Shown here: positions 54,614 through 64,000 of the stretch, one piece after another
Numbering within the stretch: position 1 is the first letter of the stretch
Layout of the letters: the number at the start of each line of letters is the position of its first letter
NCBI RefSeq assembly: GCF_900166635.1
Contig: NZ_LT800497.1
Span: forward strand, 4,326,344 to 4,390,343
Length of the DNA stretch: 64,000 bases
Source of the DNA: Oceanobacillus timonensis
Lineage (GTDB): Bacteria; Bacillota; Bacilli; Bacillales; Amphibacillaceae
Direction of reading: 5' to 3'
Notes under the pieces: model-generated
Told to the model about the DNA's origin: nothing
The model's database searches: none
The model's input: the letters and a program-made list of their open reading frames with translations, nothing else
Position numbers and translations under genes: made by a program

Positions 54614-55909
54614 TTATTTAATAAACCCTTTATAATGTCGCTTCACAAGCTGACCTTCTAATTGTTTCATGGTTGTTAATGCAACCCCGACAACGATAAT
54701 CAAGCTCGTACCGCCGATTTGAACTGTCTGCGGCAGATTAGCGAGACCGCCCAGAATAATCGGGAATACAGAAACAGCCGCTAAGAATAAGGCGCCGACA
54801 AAGGTCAATCTGCGAATAACCCTTGTTAAATACGTTTCTGAATTATGCCCCGGACGAATACCAGGAATGTAACCGCCTTGCCTTTGCAAGTTCTCTGACA
54901 TTTGCTCCGGATTAACCTGAACAAACGTATAGAAATAAGAGAAAGCAATAATCAGTGCAACATAGATGACCATGCCTACAGGCTGTGTATAATCAAAAAT
55001 GTACGACACTGCATTGGCTACTTGGTTCCCCTCAAAAAAGCCGGCTATCGTCGTTGGTGCGACCATAAAGGCAATCGCAAAAATGACTGGAATAACCCCT
55101 GCTGCATTGACCTTAATTGGCAGATGCGTAGACTGTCCGCCTACTGGATTACGATTTACCAGTTTCTTCGCATACTGTACCGGAATTTTACGCAATGCTT
55201 CGTTTACGAAAATAATTCCAACCGTCACAGCAATAATAACCAGGACAATTAACGTTACAATAACAATATTGATAAACAATTCACTTCCCGGGTTCGAGAA
55301 ATATTGATTATATATTTGAGCGGCGCCATTCGGGATAGCAGCAACAATACCGGCAAAGATAATGATGGAAATACCATTACCAACTCCATGCGCAGTAATT
55401 TGTTCCCCTAACCACATAAGAAAAGCTGTACCGCCTGTTAAAACAACTGCAATCATCAAGAACTTCATAACGCCGGGGTCATGAATCAATAACCCGCCTG
55501 CCATCGCATTGAAGCCGACAGACATTGCAATTGCTTGAATAAAAGCTATACCGATCGCTGCATAACGTGTTACTTGAGCGATTTTTTTCCGTCCCATTTC
55601 TCCTTGCTTTTTCCATTCAGCAAACTTTGGAACAACATCCATTTGTAACAGCTGCATAATAATTGATGCGGTGATATAAGGCATGATTCCCATTGCAAAA
55701 ATAGAGAAGTTTTCAAGTGCCCCGCCGCCGAAAGTATTAATGAAGCCAAACATATTCTGCTGGTCCATCATAAAACTGAGGGCGGATCTATCCGTAAAAG
55801 GTACAGGAATAAACGTACCAATACGGAATACAACAAGCATTAGCAGTGTAAATATAATTTTATTTCTTATATCTGTTACACGAAAAAAATTGGAGAGTGT
55901 CTGAAACAA
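54614..55909 (-). CDS. secY: Preprotein translocase subunit SecY
   Basis: A 431-residue, ten-helix channel protein of the Sec pathway. It shows RNKIIFTLLMLVVFRIGTFIPVP at the start, MGIMPYITASIIMQLL (helix 2/plug region), and NPEQMSENLQRQGGYIPGIRPG. It starts one base after the rplO stop. Confidence 0.98.
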   Translation of the reverse strand: MFQTLSNFFRVTDIRNKIIFTLLMLVVFRIGTFIPVPFTDRSALSFMMDQQNMFGFINTFGGGALENFSIFAMGIMPYITASIIMQLLQMDVVPKFAEWKKQGEMGRKKIAQVTRYAAIGIAFIQAIAMSVGFNAMAGGLLIHDPGVMKFLMIAVVLTGGTAFLMWLGEQITAHGVGNGISIIIFAGIVAAIPNGAAQIYNQYFSNPGSELFINIVIVTLIVLVIIAVTVGIIFVNEALRKIPVQYAKKLVNRNPVGGQSTHLPIKVNAAGVIPVIFAIAFMVAPTTIAGFFEGNQVANAVSYIFDYTQPVGMVIYVALIIAFSYFYTFVQVNPEQMSENLQRQGGYIPGIRPGHNSETYLTRVIRRLTFVGALFLAAVSVFPIILGGLANLPQTVQIGGTSLIIVVGVALTTMKQLEGQLVKRHYKGFIK

Positions 55910-55910
55910 A

Positions 55911-56351
55911 TTAGATCACCTCAGATTGACCGCCCGCTGCCTCAATTGCTTCTTTCGCTGATGCAGAGAACTTATGAGCTTTTACAGTCAGTTTCTTTTC
56001 TAATTGACCTTTTCCAAGAACCTTAATTCCAGCATTCAATTTGCTTACGACACCAGTTTCTAATAACAGTTCCGGAGTAACCTCCGTTCCTTCTTCAAAG
56101 CGATTCAGCGTGTCAAGGTTCACAATTGCATATTCTTTACGGTTAACGTTGGTAAACCCACGTTTTGGTAAACGTTGGAATAAAGGCATTTGACCACCTT
56201 CAAAACCAAGTCTTACACCACCGCCGGAACGTGCTTTTTGACCTTTATGCCCACGACCAGAAGTTTTACCGTTACCGGAAGACATTCCGCGACCTACACG
56301 GTTTCTTTCCTTACGGGATCCTTCTGCTGCTTTTAATTCATGAAGTTTCAT
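55911..56351 (-). CDS. rplO: 50S ribosomal protein L15
   Basis: A 146-residue large-subunit protein. Start [21 protein letters not shown], then the glycine-rich [20 protein letters not shown] and [11 protein letters not shown]. Nearly touches secY (1 base). Confidence 0.99.
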   Translation of the reverse strand: MKLHELKAAEGSRKERNRVGRGMSSGNGKTSGRGHKGQKARSGGGVRLGFEGGQMPLFQRLPKRGFTNVNRKEYAIVNLDTLNRFEEGTEVTPELLLETGVVSKLNAGIKVLGKGQLEKKLTVKAHKFSASAKEAIEAAGGQSEVI

Positions 56352-56380
56352 GCGAGCACCTCCTCTTTACAATAGATTTA

Positions 56381-56563
56381 TTATACTTCTTTAACTGTCA
56401 ATAAGTGGGACACTTTGTTAACCATACCGCGAATGGCTGGAGTATCTTCACGTACGACTGATTGACGAATTTTCTTTAACCCCAATGCTTCAACAGTTTT
56501 ACGTTGAACGTCACTGCCACCGATAACACTGCGAGTGAGGGTTATTTCCAATTTTTTAGACAT
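56381..56563 (-). CDS. rpmD: 50S ribosomal protein L30
   Basis: A 60-residue protein, with [20 protein letters not shown] and [11 protein letters not shown]. It follows rpsE by 13 bases and precedes rplO by 29. Confidence 0.98.
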   Translation of the reverse strand: MSKKLEITLTRSVIGGSDVQRKTVEALGLKKIRQSVVREDTPAIRGMVNKVSHLLTVKEV

Positions 56564-56576
56564 CGTGATTCCCTCC

Positions 56577-57080
56577 TTATCCTAACAGTTCTTCAACAGA
56601 CTTTCCACGTAATTTCGCTACGTCCTCAGCTGTTTTTAAGTTTGTTAAACCGTTCAATGTAGCACGGATAACGTTGATTGGTGTGTTAGATCCTAATGAT
56701 TTTGTCAGGATATCACCTACACCAGCAAGCTCTAAAATCGCACGTACTGGACCGCCAGAGATAACTCCAGTACCTTCAGAAGCAGGCTTCATCAATACAT
56801 TACCAGAACCAAATTGTCCATGAATTTGATGTGGAATGGTTGTGCCTACGATTGGTACAGTAATTAAGTTTTTCTTCGCGTCATCTACTGCTTTTTTAAT
56901 TGCTTCAGGTACTTCTTGTGCTTTACCGGTACCGAAACCAACGTGACCGTTTTTGTCACCTACAACAACTAATGCTGCAAAGCGGAAACGGCGTCCACCT
57001 CTTACAACCTTTGCAACACGGTTGACCGTAACAACACGTTCTTCAATATCTAATTTGCTCGGATCAATATTCGTATTCAT
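56577..57080 (-). CDS. rpsE: 30S ribosomal protein S5
   Basis: A 167-residue protein involved in decoding accuracy. Motifs: VVKGGRRF-like [35 protein letters not shown], and [17 protein letters not shown]. It follows rplR by 25 bases. Confidence 0.99.
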   Translation of the reverse strand: MNTNIDPSKLDIEERVVTVNRVAKVVRGGRRFRFAALVVVGDKNGHVGFGTGKAQEVPEAIKKAVDDAKKNLITVPIVGTTIPHQIHGQFGSGNVLMKPASEGTGVISGGPVRAILELAGVGDILTKSLGSNTPINVIRATLNGLTNLKTAEDVAKLRGKSVEELLG

Positions 57081-57105
57081 TATAGATGCTTACCTCCTTT
57101 TACTT

Positions 57106-57465
57106 TTAAAATTCAAGGCCTTCCTCACGAGCTGCCTCTGCTAAAGCTTTGATACGTCCATGATATAAATAACCACCACGATCAAATACAACGGATTTAT
57201 ATCCTTTGTCAATTGCACGTTTTGCAACAGCTGCCCCTACTTCTTTTGCAGCTTCAACATTCTTACCGTCAATTCCAAGTTCTTTATCGACTGTAGAAGC
57301 ACTTGCAAGGGTTACGCCGTTTACATCATCTATTAATTGAACATAAATGTTTTTATTGGAACGGAACACATTTAAACGTGGACGTTCTGCAGTTCCTGAT
57401 AATGTTCTGCGCACACGATTGTGACGCTTTTTACGAATAACATTTTTGTCAGGCTTTGTAATCAT
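57106..57465 (-). CDS. rplR: 50S ribosomal protein L18
   Basis: A 119-residue 5S rRNA-binding protein. Starts [20 protein letters not shown], with [22 protein letters not shown] at 57465 has AAAGGAG eight bases upstream and aligns with B. subtilis MITK; an in-frame GTG three codons earlier is rejected. Confidence 0.98.
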   Translation of the reverse strand: MITKPDKNVIRKKRHNRVRRTLSGTAERPRLNVFRSNKNIYVQLIDDVNGVTLASASTVDKELGIDGKNVEAAKEVGAAVAKRAIDKGYKSVVFDRGGYLYHGRIKALAEAAREEGLEF

Positions 57466-57495
57466 CTGGGTCACTCCTTTCTGGGCTGACTAAAC

Positions 57496-58032
57496 TTACT
57501 TAGCAGTTTTACCTTCTTTACGACGTACATATTCATCCGCATATTTAATTCCTTTACCTTTATATGGTTCAGGTGGGCGGATTGCACGAATATTAGCAGC
57601 AACTGCTCCTACTAATTCTTTATCAATACCTTTAACAACGATTTGTGTGTTATTAGGTATTTCAATGTCAATACCATCAATTGGGTCAAGTTCAACAGGA
57701 TGTGAATAACCAGCGTTAACAACTGTTTTGTCTCCCTGTTTTTGAACACGGTAACCAACACCGTTGATTTCCAATGATTTTTCAAAACCTGTACTTACTC
57801 CAACTACCATATTATTAATTAAAGTGCGGGTCGTACCATGTAGTGCACGGTGATCTTTGTGATCACTTGGGCGTTCAAATGTTACGATATTACCCTCAAC
57901 GTTTATTTTAATATCCGGATGAAAATCTCTTGTTAATTCACCCTTTGGTCCTTTTACAGTCAGTGTATTTTCGTCGAAATTCAACTCTACACCTTCTGGA
58001 ATTTCAATAGGCTTCAGTCCGACACGAGACAT
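57496..58032 (-). CDS. rplF: 50S ribosomal protein L6
   Basis: A 178-residue protein near the factor-binding site. [15 protein letters not shown] at the start, [15 protein letters not shown] and [23 protein letters not shown] at the end. ATG at 58032 has GAGGAGG eight bases upstream. Confidence 0.99.
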   Translation of the reverse strand: MSRVGLKPIEIPEGVELNFDENTLTVKGPKGELTRDFHPDIKINVEGNIVTFERPSDHKDHRALHGTTRTLINNMVVGVSTGFEKSLEINGVGYRVQKQGDKTVVNAGYSHPVELDPIDGIDIEIPNNTQIVVKGIDKELVGAVAANIRAIRPPEPYKGKGIKYADEYVRRKEGKTAK

Positions 58033-58063
58033 TCCTTGCACCTCCTCTTTTAAAAATAAGTTC

Positions 58064-58462
58064 TTACCAAACGTACGCTAATACTTCGCCGCCAACCGCT
58101 TGGGAACGAGCTTCTTTATCAGAAAGCATTCCGTTAGAAGTGGATACGATAGCAATGCCAAGTCCATTCAATACACGTGGTACTTCGTTCGCTTTAGCAT
58201 ATACGCGTAAACCTGGTTTACTGATACGTTTAATACCTGTAATCACTCTATCTTCATTTGCACTGTATTTTAAGAAGATACGTAATATACCTTGTTTATT
58301 GTCTTCAACCATCTCATAGTCCTTCACGTAGCCTTCACGTTTCAGGATATCAGCGATCTCTTTTTTTATTTTAGAAGCAGGAAGCTCTAATTGTTCATGT
58401 TTAACCATGTTCGCATTACGGATGCGAGTAAGCATATCTGCAATTGGATCTGTCATAACCAT
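58064..58462 (-). CDS. rpsH: 30S ribosomal protein S8
   Basis: A 132-residue 16S rRNA-binding protein and regulator of spc operons in some bacteria. [20 protein letters not shown] start; [20 protein letters not shown] and [13 protein letters not shown] near the end. Confidence 0.99.
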   Translation of the reverse strand: MVMTDPIADMLTRIRNANMVKHEQLELPASKIKKEIADILKREGYVKDYEMVEDNKQGILRIFLKYSANEDRVITGIKRISKPGLRVYAKANEVPRVLNGLGIAIVSTSNGMLSDKEARSQAVGGEVLAYVW

Positions 58463-58491
58463 TACTAATTACCTCCTTCCCGAATCGGGGA

Positions 58492-58701
<210 letters not shown>

Positions 58702-58706
58702 TTAGC

Positions 58707-59246
58707 TTACTTTTGGAAAGGCATGCCCAGGCCAGCTAAAAGTTCACGGGCTTCTTCGTCTGTGTTAGAAGTTGTTACAACAACAATATCCATACCACGG
58801 ACTTTATTTACTTTATCATAATTAATTTCCGGGAAAATCAACTGTTCTTTTACACCTAATGTGTAATTTCCACGACCATCGAATGCTTTTTTAGAAATAC
58901 CACGGAAGTCACGTACACGTGGAAGTGATACAGCGATCAGTTTTTGCAAGAAGTCATACATGCGTTCTCCACGCAATGTAACTTTTGCACCAATCGGCAT
59001 TCCTTCACGGAGACGGAAACCTGCGATGGATTTCTTAGCACGGGTAATCAATGGTTTTTGACCGGAAATTAATGCTAATTCTTCAACAGCACTATCTAAT
59101 GCTTTAGAGTTTTGTACAGCGTCACCAACACCCATGTTGATCACGATTTTCTCTATTTTAGGTACTTCCATTACAGAATCATAATTGAATTTATTCATTA
59201 AAGATGAAGTGATTTCATCATTATATTTTTGTTTTAATTCGTTCAT
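58707..59246 (-). CDS. rplE: 50S ribosomal protein L5
   Basis: A 179-residue 5S rRNA-binding protein. Motifs: [18 protein letters not shown] [39 protein letters not shown] and [20 protein letters not shown]. It follows rplX by 27 bases. Confidence 0.99.
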   Translation of the reverse strand: MNELKQKYNDEITSSLMNKFNYDSVMEVPKIEKIVINMGVGDAVQNSKALDSAVEELALISGQKPLITRAKKSIAGFRLREGMPIGAKVTLRGERMYDFLQKLIAVSLPRVRDFRGISKKAFDGRGNYTLGVKEQLIFPEINYDKVNKVRGMDIVVVTTSNTDEEARELLAGLGMPFQK

Positions 59247-59273
59247 GTGTTAGCCCTCCTTTCACAGAAAAAC

Positions 59274-59585
59274 TTATTTATCTAATGCTTCACCGGATTT
59301 TTTAGCAATACGGATTTTTTTACCTTCTTTTATTTCATAGCCAACACGGGTTGGTTCTCCGGATTTCGGATCAACCGGCAGTACATTAGAAACATGAATT
59401 GGAGCTTCGATATTCAAAATTCCGCCTTGCGGATTATCTTGAGACGGCTTCGCATGTTTTTGAATCATGTTCACGCCTTCTACCAATACACGCTCTTTTT
59501 TCGGAAATGCTTCTAGTACAGTACCTTCTTTACCACGGTCTTTGCCGGATAACACTTTGACTTTATCACCTTTTTTTACATGCAT
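59274..59585 (-). CDS. rplX: 50S ribosomal protein L24
   Basis: A 103-residue KOW-domain assembly initiator. [20 protein letters not shown] start, [17 protein letters not shown] in the middle. It follows rplN by 34 bases. Confidence 0.99.
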   Translation of the reverse strand: MHVKKGDKVKVLSGKDRGKEGTVLEAFPKKERVLVEGVNMIQKHAKPSQDNPQGGILNIEAPIHVSNVLPVDPKSGEPTRVGYEIKEGKKIRIAKKSGEALDK

Positions 59586-59619
59586 GCTTTACGCACCTCC
59601 TTGATGAGGAAATTTACAT

Positions 59620-60027
<408 letters not shown>

Positions 60028-60030
60028 TTA

Positions 60031-60294
60031 TTAAATAATTACCGCTTCTTCGACTACTTCTACTAAACGGAAACGCTTGGTAGCTGATAGCGGGCGAGTT
60101 TCCATGATGCGTACGACATCGCCAGTTTTTGCAACGTTGTTTTCATCATGTGTTTTGAATTTCTTAGAATACTTCACACGTTTTCCATAAAGTTTATGGA
60201 ATTTGTAAGTTTCAACTAAAACTGTAATCGTTTTGTCCATTTTGTCGGATACAACACGACCACTATAAACTTTACGATCATTACGTTCAGACAT
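60031..60294 (-). CDS. rpsQ: 30S ribosomal protein S17
   Basis: An 87-residue OB-fold protein binding 16S r[25 protein letters not shown], then [21 protein letters not shown]. It follows rpmC by 17 bases. Confidence 0.99.
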   Translation of the reverse strand: MSERNDRKVYSGRVVSDKMDKTITVLVETYKFHKLYGKRVKYSKKFKTHDENNVAKTGDVVRIMETRPLSATKRFRLVEVVEEAVII

Positions 60295-60311
60295 TGAGGT
60301 TAACCTCCTCT

Positions 60312-60512
60312 TTAGTTATTTACGCTTAATTCGCGCTCGCGAACAACCGTTTTAAGACGAGCAATAGATTTACGTACTTCACGGATACGTGCAGTGTTTT
60401 CCAATTGGCCGGTAGCTAATTGGAAACGTAAATTAAATAGCTCTTCTTTTAACGTTTTTACATTTTTTTCAATTTCGGCAGTGGTTAAATCTCTGATTTC
60501 TTTAGCCTTCAT
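60312..60512 (-). CDS. rpmC: 50S ribosomal protein L29
   Basis: A 66-residue coiled protein at the exit tunnel. [20 protein letters not shown] start and [17 protein letters not shown] at 60512 lies inside the rplP end (11-base overlap) with GGTGG upstream; the frame is open further up but those residues belong to no L29. Confidence 0.97.
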   Translation of the reverse strand: MKAKEIRDLTTAEIEKNVKTLKEELFNLRFQLATGQLENTARIREVRKSIARLKTVVRERELSVNN

Positions 60513-60936
60513 TGCTTTCACCACCAATTTCTTCACGTTTTACAAATTTCGTTTTAATAGGTAATTTATGAGCTGCAAGACGAAGTGCTTCACGAGCTAC
60601 CTCTTCAGGTACACCTGCAATTTCAAACATAATTTTACCTGGTTTTACTACTGCTACCCATCCTTCTGGAGCACCTTTACCGGAACCCATCCGAACTTCT
60701 AAAGGCTTTGCAGTGTAAGGTTTGTCTGGAAAGATTTTGATCCAAACTTTACCGCCACGTTTCATGTAACGCGTCATTGCAATACGCGCTGCCTCGATTT
60801 GACGGCTTGTAATCCAAGAAGCCTCAACTGCTTGTAAACCGTATTCTCCGAAAGAAACAGCTGTACCGCCTTTTGCTTGGCCTCTCATTTTACCACGATG
60901 TTGTCTACGATATTTAACACGTTTAGGCATTAACAT
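60502..60936 (-). CDS. rplP: 50S ribosomal protein L16
   Basis: A 144-residue protein organising the A-site region. [26 protein letters not shown]-type [13 protein letters not shown], and [20 protein letters not shown]. It overlaps rpmC. Confidence 0.99.
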   Translation of the reverse strand: MLMPKRVKYRRQHRGKMRGQAKGGTAVSFGEYGLQAVEASWITSRQIEAARIAMTRYMKRGGKVWIKIFPDKPYTAKPLEVRMGSGKGAPEGWVAVVKPGKIMFEIAGVPEEVAREALRLAAHKLPIKTKFVKREEIGGESNEG

Positions 60937-60954
60937 AGTAATGAGCCCCCTCCC

Positions 60955-61596
60955 TTATTTATCGGTTTTTGTTGGAAGGACTTCTCCACGATAGATCCAT
61001 ACTTTAACGCCTAATTTACCATACGTTGTATCAGCTTCTGCTGTACCGTAGTCAATGTCAGCACGTAAAGTATGAAGTGGTACTGTTCCTTCACTATAAT
61101 GTTCTGCACGAGCGATATCTGCACCGCCTAGACGTCCAGATACTTGCGTTTTAATTCCTTTTGCTCCGGCACGCATCGCACGTTGGATAGCTTGCTTTTG
61201 TGCACGGCGGAATGAAATACGATTTTCTAATTGACGAGCAATATTATCAGCTACAAGTGTTGCATCAAGATCTACTTTTTTGATTTCAACAATATTGATA
61301 TGAACTCGTTTGCCAGTTAAGTTGTTTAAAGATTTACGTAATGCTTCTACTTCCGAACCGCCTTTACCAATGACCATTCCCGGTTTTCCGGTATGAATCG
61401 TGATATTCACGCGGTTTGCTGCGCGTTCAATTTCAATAGAAGAAACAGAAGCCGTTTTTAGACGCTCATCAAGATATTCTCTGATTTTAATATCTTCGTG
61501 TAGTAAGTCTGCATAGTCTTTTCCAGCATACCATTTAGATTCCCAGTCTTTAATGACACCTATGCGAAGACCTGTTGGATTCACTTTTTGACCCAC
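60955..61596 (-). CDS. rpsC: 30S ribosomal protein S3
   Basis: A 213-residue mRNA-entry protein with a KH domain ([20 protein letters not shown]). Start [21 protein letters not shown]; end [11 protein letters not shown]. It follows rplV by 3 bases and precedes rplP by 18. Confidence 0.99.
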   Translation of the reverse strand: MGQKVNPTGLRIGVIKDWESKWYAGKDYADLLHEDIKIREYLDERLKTASVSSIEIERAANRVNITIHTGKPGMVIGKGGSEVEALRKSLNNLTGKRVHINIVEIKKVDLDATLVADNIARQLENRISFRRAQKQAIQRAMRAGAKGIKTQVSGRLGGADIARAEHYSEGTVPLHTLRADIDYGTAEADTTYGKLGVKVWIYRGEVLPTKTDK

Positions 61597-61599
61597 TGA

Positions 61600-61941
61600 C
61601 TATCCCTCCTTCTTTTCAGTTACCACAACGGTAATGTGGCTAGTACGTTTATTGATTCTGCTTGCACGTCCTTGTGCACGTGCGCGGAAACGTTTCAAAG
61701 TAGCACCTTCGTTAACAAAAGCTTCGGATACTACTAAATTATCTGCATCCATTTCATAGTTGTGCTCTGCATTGGCAATTGCAGAATTTAAAACTTTTTC
61801 TACTACTGGAGAAGCTCCACGCTGAGTATGTTTTAAAATAGCGATTGCTTCGCCAACTTGTTTTCCTCGAATTAGATCTATAACTAAACGAACCTTACGA
61901 GGAGCAATACGAACTGTTTTCGCAACGGCTTTAGCTTGCAT
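61600..61941 (-). CDS. rplV: 50S ribosomal protein L22
   Basis: A 113-residue protein whose loop lines the exit tunnel. [20 protein letters not shown] and [20 protein letters not shown]. The tunnel-loop macrolide region looks normal. It follows rpsS by 18 bases. Confidence 0.99.
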   Translation of the reverse strand: MQAKAVAKTVRIAPRKVRLVIDLIRGKQVGEAIAILKHTQRGASPVVEKVLNSAIANAEHNYEMDADNLVVSEAFVNEGATLKRFRARAQGRASRINKRTSHITVVVTEKKEG

Positions 61942-61959
61942 GCCTGGTACCTCCTCTCA

Positions 61960-62238
61960 TTAGCGTCTTGTTTTTTTATCGTCACCAGCGTGTCCTCTGT
62001 ACGTACGAGTTGGCGCGAATTCACCCAATTTATGACCGACCATATCTTCCGTGATATATACTGGCACATGCTTGCGTCCATCATATACTGCAACGGTATG
62101 ACCAACAAATTGCGGGAAGATGGTAGAGCGGCGAGACCATGTTTTTACTACTTGCTTCTTATCATCGGTGTTCAGCACTTCAATTTTCTTCATTAGATGG
62201 TCATCTGCAAAAGGTCCTTTTTTCAAACTGCGACCCAT
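61960..62238 (-). CDS. rpsS: 30S ribosomal protein S19
   Basis: A 92-residue head protein. [19 protein letters not shown] start, and [20 protein letters not shown]. It follows rplB by 57 bases, in which a GACGGG/CCCGTC hairpin (62265-62284) is the only structure. Confidence 0.99.
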   Translation of the reverse strand: MGRSLKKGPFADDHLMKKIEVLNTDDKKQVVKTWSRRSTIFPQFVGHTVAVYDGRKHVPVYITEDMVGHKLGEFAPTRTYRGHAGDDKKTRR

Positions 62239-62295
62239 GGATAAGCCTCCTTCCGGGGATTAGAGACGGGTGTTTCAGCCCGTCCGTTTTTCCGT

Positions 62296-63126
62296 TTATT
62301 TTTTACGTCTACGAACGATATACTTATCAGTTGGTTTATTACGTTGACGTGTTTTGTAACCAAGTGTTGGTTTGCCCCAAGGTGACATTGGTGATTTACG
62401 TCCGATTGGTGCGCGTCCTTCACCACCACCATGTGGGTGATCATTAGGGTTCATAACAGAACCGCGGACAGTTGGGCGTTTACCTTTCCAACGGGAACGG
62501 CCGGCTTTACCTACACGGATTAGTTCATGTTCAATGTTACCTACTTGACCGATAGTAGCACGGCAGCTTGTTAAAATTAAACGAACTTCTCCGGAAGCAA
62601 GACGAACCAATGTATACTTTTCTTCACGTCCGAGGATTTGCGCTTCTGCCCCAGCAGAACGAGCTAATTGTCCTCCGCGTCCCGGTTTTAATTCAATGTT
62701 GTGAATAACAGTACCTACTGGAATATTACCCAATGGCAATGCGTTCCCTGTTTTGATATCTGCATTTTCACCAGATTCAATTACTTGTCCTACTTTGATA
62801 TTTTTCGGAGCAAGGATGTAACGTTTTTCCCCATCAGCATAATGGATTAATGCAATATTTGCTGAACGGTTGGGATCGTATTCGATTGTAGCAATGCGTC
62901 CTGGTACACCGTCTTTATCGCGTTTAAAGTCAATAATACGATATTGGCGTTTATGGCCGCCGCCATGATGACGAACCGTTAATTTCCCTTGGTTATTACG
63001 TCCACCACGTTTAGATAATGGAGTTAAAAGGGATCTTTCAGGGGTATTCGTAGTAATCTCTGCAAAGTCTGAACCAGACATATTACGTCTACCATTTGAA
63101 GTTGGTCTATACTTTTTAATCGCCAT
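62296..63126 (-). CDS. rplB: 50S ribosomal protein L2
   Basis: A 276-residue protein near the peptidyl-transferase centre. [20 protein letters not shown] start, [17 protein letters not shown], and [21 protein letters not shown] [19 protein letters not shown] with the conserved histidine. It follows rplW by 42 bases. Confidence 0.99.
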   Translation of the reverse strand: MAIKKYRPTSNGRRNMSGSDFAEITTNTPERSLLTPLSKRGGRNNQGKLTVRHHGGGHKRQYRIIDFKRDKDGVPGRIATIEYDPNRSANIALIHYADGEKRYILAPKNIKVGQVIESGENADIKTGNALPLGNIPVGTVIHNIELKPGRGGQLARSAGAEAQILGREEKYTLVRLASGEVRLILTSCRATIGQVGNIEHELIRVGKAGRSRWKGKRPTVRGSVMNPNDHPHGGGEGRAPIGRKSPMSPWGKPTLGYKTRQRNKPTDKYIVRRRKK

Positions 63127-63168
63127 CGTTGTCCCTCCTTTTAATTTGGATTCTATTTATACGTACGA

Positions 63169-63456
63169 TTAAGCCTCAAAGAAATCGAGTTCTTTGCTAT
63201 CCTCTGACAGTTGAACAATCGCTTTTTTACGATCGGGACGGTAACCACCGTAACGGCCCATTCGTTTAAATTTACCTTTAAGGTTCATCGTGTTAACATT
63301 TACTACTTTTACTCCAAAGATGGTTTCAACCGCATCTTTGATTTCTGTTTTGTTCGCTTTTTCAACTACTTCAAACGTGTATTTCTTCTCTGCCATTAAA
63401 TCAGCAGTATTCTCTGTAATGACAGGGCGTTTAATTACATCGCGCAGGTCTTTCAT
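63169..63456 (-). CDS. rplW: 50S ribosomal protein L23
   Basis: A 95-residue protein at the exit tunnel, docking site for trigger factor and [23 protein letters not shown] and [20 protein letters not shown]. It overlaps the rplD end by four bases. Confidence 0.99.
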   Translation of the reverse strand: MKDLRDVIKRPVITENTADLMAEKKYTFEVVEKANKTEIKDAVETIFGVKVVNVNTMNLKGKFKRMGRYGGYRPDRKKAIVQLSEDSKELDFFEA

Positions 63457-64000
63457 TGTGCGAGCACCTCCCCTGCTTTTTCAGCTGCATCTTTTGTGAT
63501 AATCAGCTTGTCATGCGTAAGCAAGTCAAGTACATTCAATTCTTCTACTGTTAATACCTTTACGTTTTGTAAGTTGTTTGCAGAACGAGCAATTGTTTCA
63601 TTATTCTCTGAAAGAACAATAAGTGCTTTTTCTTCAACTTTTAATCCGTTAAGGATGTTAATAACTTCTTTGGTTTTCGGTGCATCGATTGTGATGGCAT
63701 CTAAAACAAATAAGCTTTCTTCTTTTACTTTAGAAGATAATGCAGACTTCAACGCTAAACGGCGAACTTTCTTTGGTAATTTGTAGCTATAGCTGCGTGG
63801 AGTTGGTCCGAAGACAGTTCCACCGCCAACCCATTGCGGTGAACGGGTAGATCCTTGACGTGCGCGTCCAGTTCCTTTTTGGCGCCATGGTTTGCGACCT
63901 CCACCACGAACTTCAGAACGGTTTTTAACATCGTGTGTACCTTGACGTAAAGATGCACGTTGCATAACAACCGCTTCATGAAGTACATGTGTGTTTGGTT
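63453..64000 (-). CDS. rplD: 50S ribosomal protein L4 (partial, 5' end off window)
   Basis: The C-terminal 182 residues of L4 are present; the frame stays open to the window edge, reading [20 protein letters not shown], then [15 protein letters not shown] [21 protein letters not shown]. The internal ATG at 63965 is not the start. rplC and rpsJ should follow beyond the edge. Confidence 0.97.
   Translation of the reverse strand, partial: PNTHVLHEAVVMQRASLRQGTHDVKNRSEVRGGGRKPWRQKGTGRARQGSTRSPQWVGGGTVFGPTPRSYSYKLPKKVRRLALKSALSSKVKEESLFVLDAITIDAPKTKEVINILNGLKVEEKALIVLSENNETIARSANNLQNVKVLTVEELNVLDLLTHDKLIITKDAAEKAGEVLAQ

Overview
The window looks like a moderately low-GC, Gram-positive chromosome from the Bacillaceae, probably near Oceanobacillus or Virgibacillus. 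The evidence is the Bacillus-type order of the S10-spc-alpha ribosomal cluster followed by ecfA1-ecfA2-ecfT-truA-rplM-rpsI, strong AAGGAGG-type ribosome binding sites, many TTG and GTG starts, sigma-A-like promoters, AraR and LicT-type control signals, and zinc-ligated Adk, S14 and L36. The genus is an inference.

Layout. Bases 1-9508 hold a phosphonate C-P lyase operon on the minus strand: a leader peptide, phnF, then phnG-H-I-J-K-M-L, a PHP-family phosphoesterase in place of phnP/phnN, then phnD and phnC, running off the left edge where phnE would be expected. Bases 9655-19606 hold small regulatory and stress modules: an AhpD-like protein, a TetR gene broken by an amber codon, an Rpn-type nuclease, a membrane-protein remnant, pspA with its membrane partner, PadR plus a HAAS-type membrane protein, MarR plus GNAT, a class V aminotransferase, pcp plus an isochorismatase-fold hydrolase, and a PadR regulator with a His-rich extension. 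Bases 19662-27815 are an L-arabinose locus: galM, a sugar porter, araA, araD, araB, with divergent araR. Bases 27942-38779 contain a two-component system, a frameshifted four-helix membrane protein, a heme monooxygenase, XRE regulators, azlCD, an MFS exporter, an M20 peptidase and an HxlR regulator. Bases 38843-45712 contain a DJ-1 protein, a beta-glucoside PTS plus 6-phospho-beta-glucosidase under what looks like a LicT-type RNA antitermination switch, a TetR gene with an unknown protein, and an SDR gene behind a MerR-type promoter whose MerR gene is truncated. Bases 45938-64000, all minus strand, run from rpsI back to a partial rplD.

How the parts work together. The phn genes would import phosphonate, load it on ribose triphosphate, cleave the C-P bond and return ribose phosphate to metabolism. 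The ara genes take up L-arabinose and convert it to xylulose 5-phosphate. The bgl genes import and hydrolyse beta-glucosides. Most accessory genes sit next to their own regulator, and several of those regulators have paired palindromes over their own promoters. No tRNA, rRNA, CRISPR array or intact insertion sequence was seen.

Points most worth attention: the RAT/terminator switch before bglP; the missing map gene and unexplained 461-base gap between adk and infA; three hairpins between rpsK and rpoA; a 118-base palindromic repeat between rplQ and ecfA1; a Cys-rich insertion in PhnK; a 37-codon leader ORF overlapping phnF; and several freshly broken genes (tetR amber, four-helix protein frameshift, merR truncation, DUF898-like remnant).
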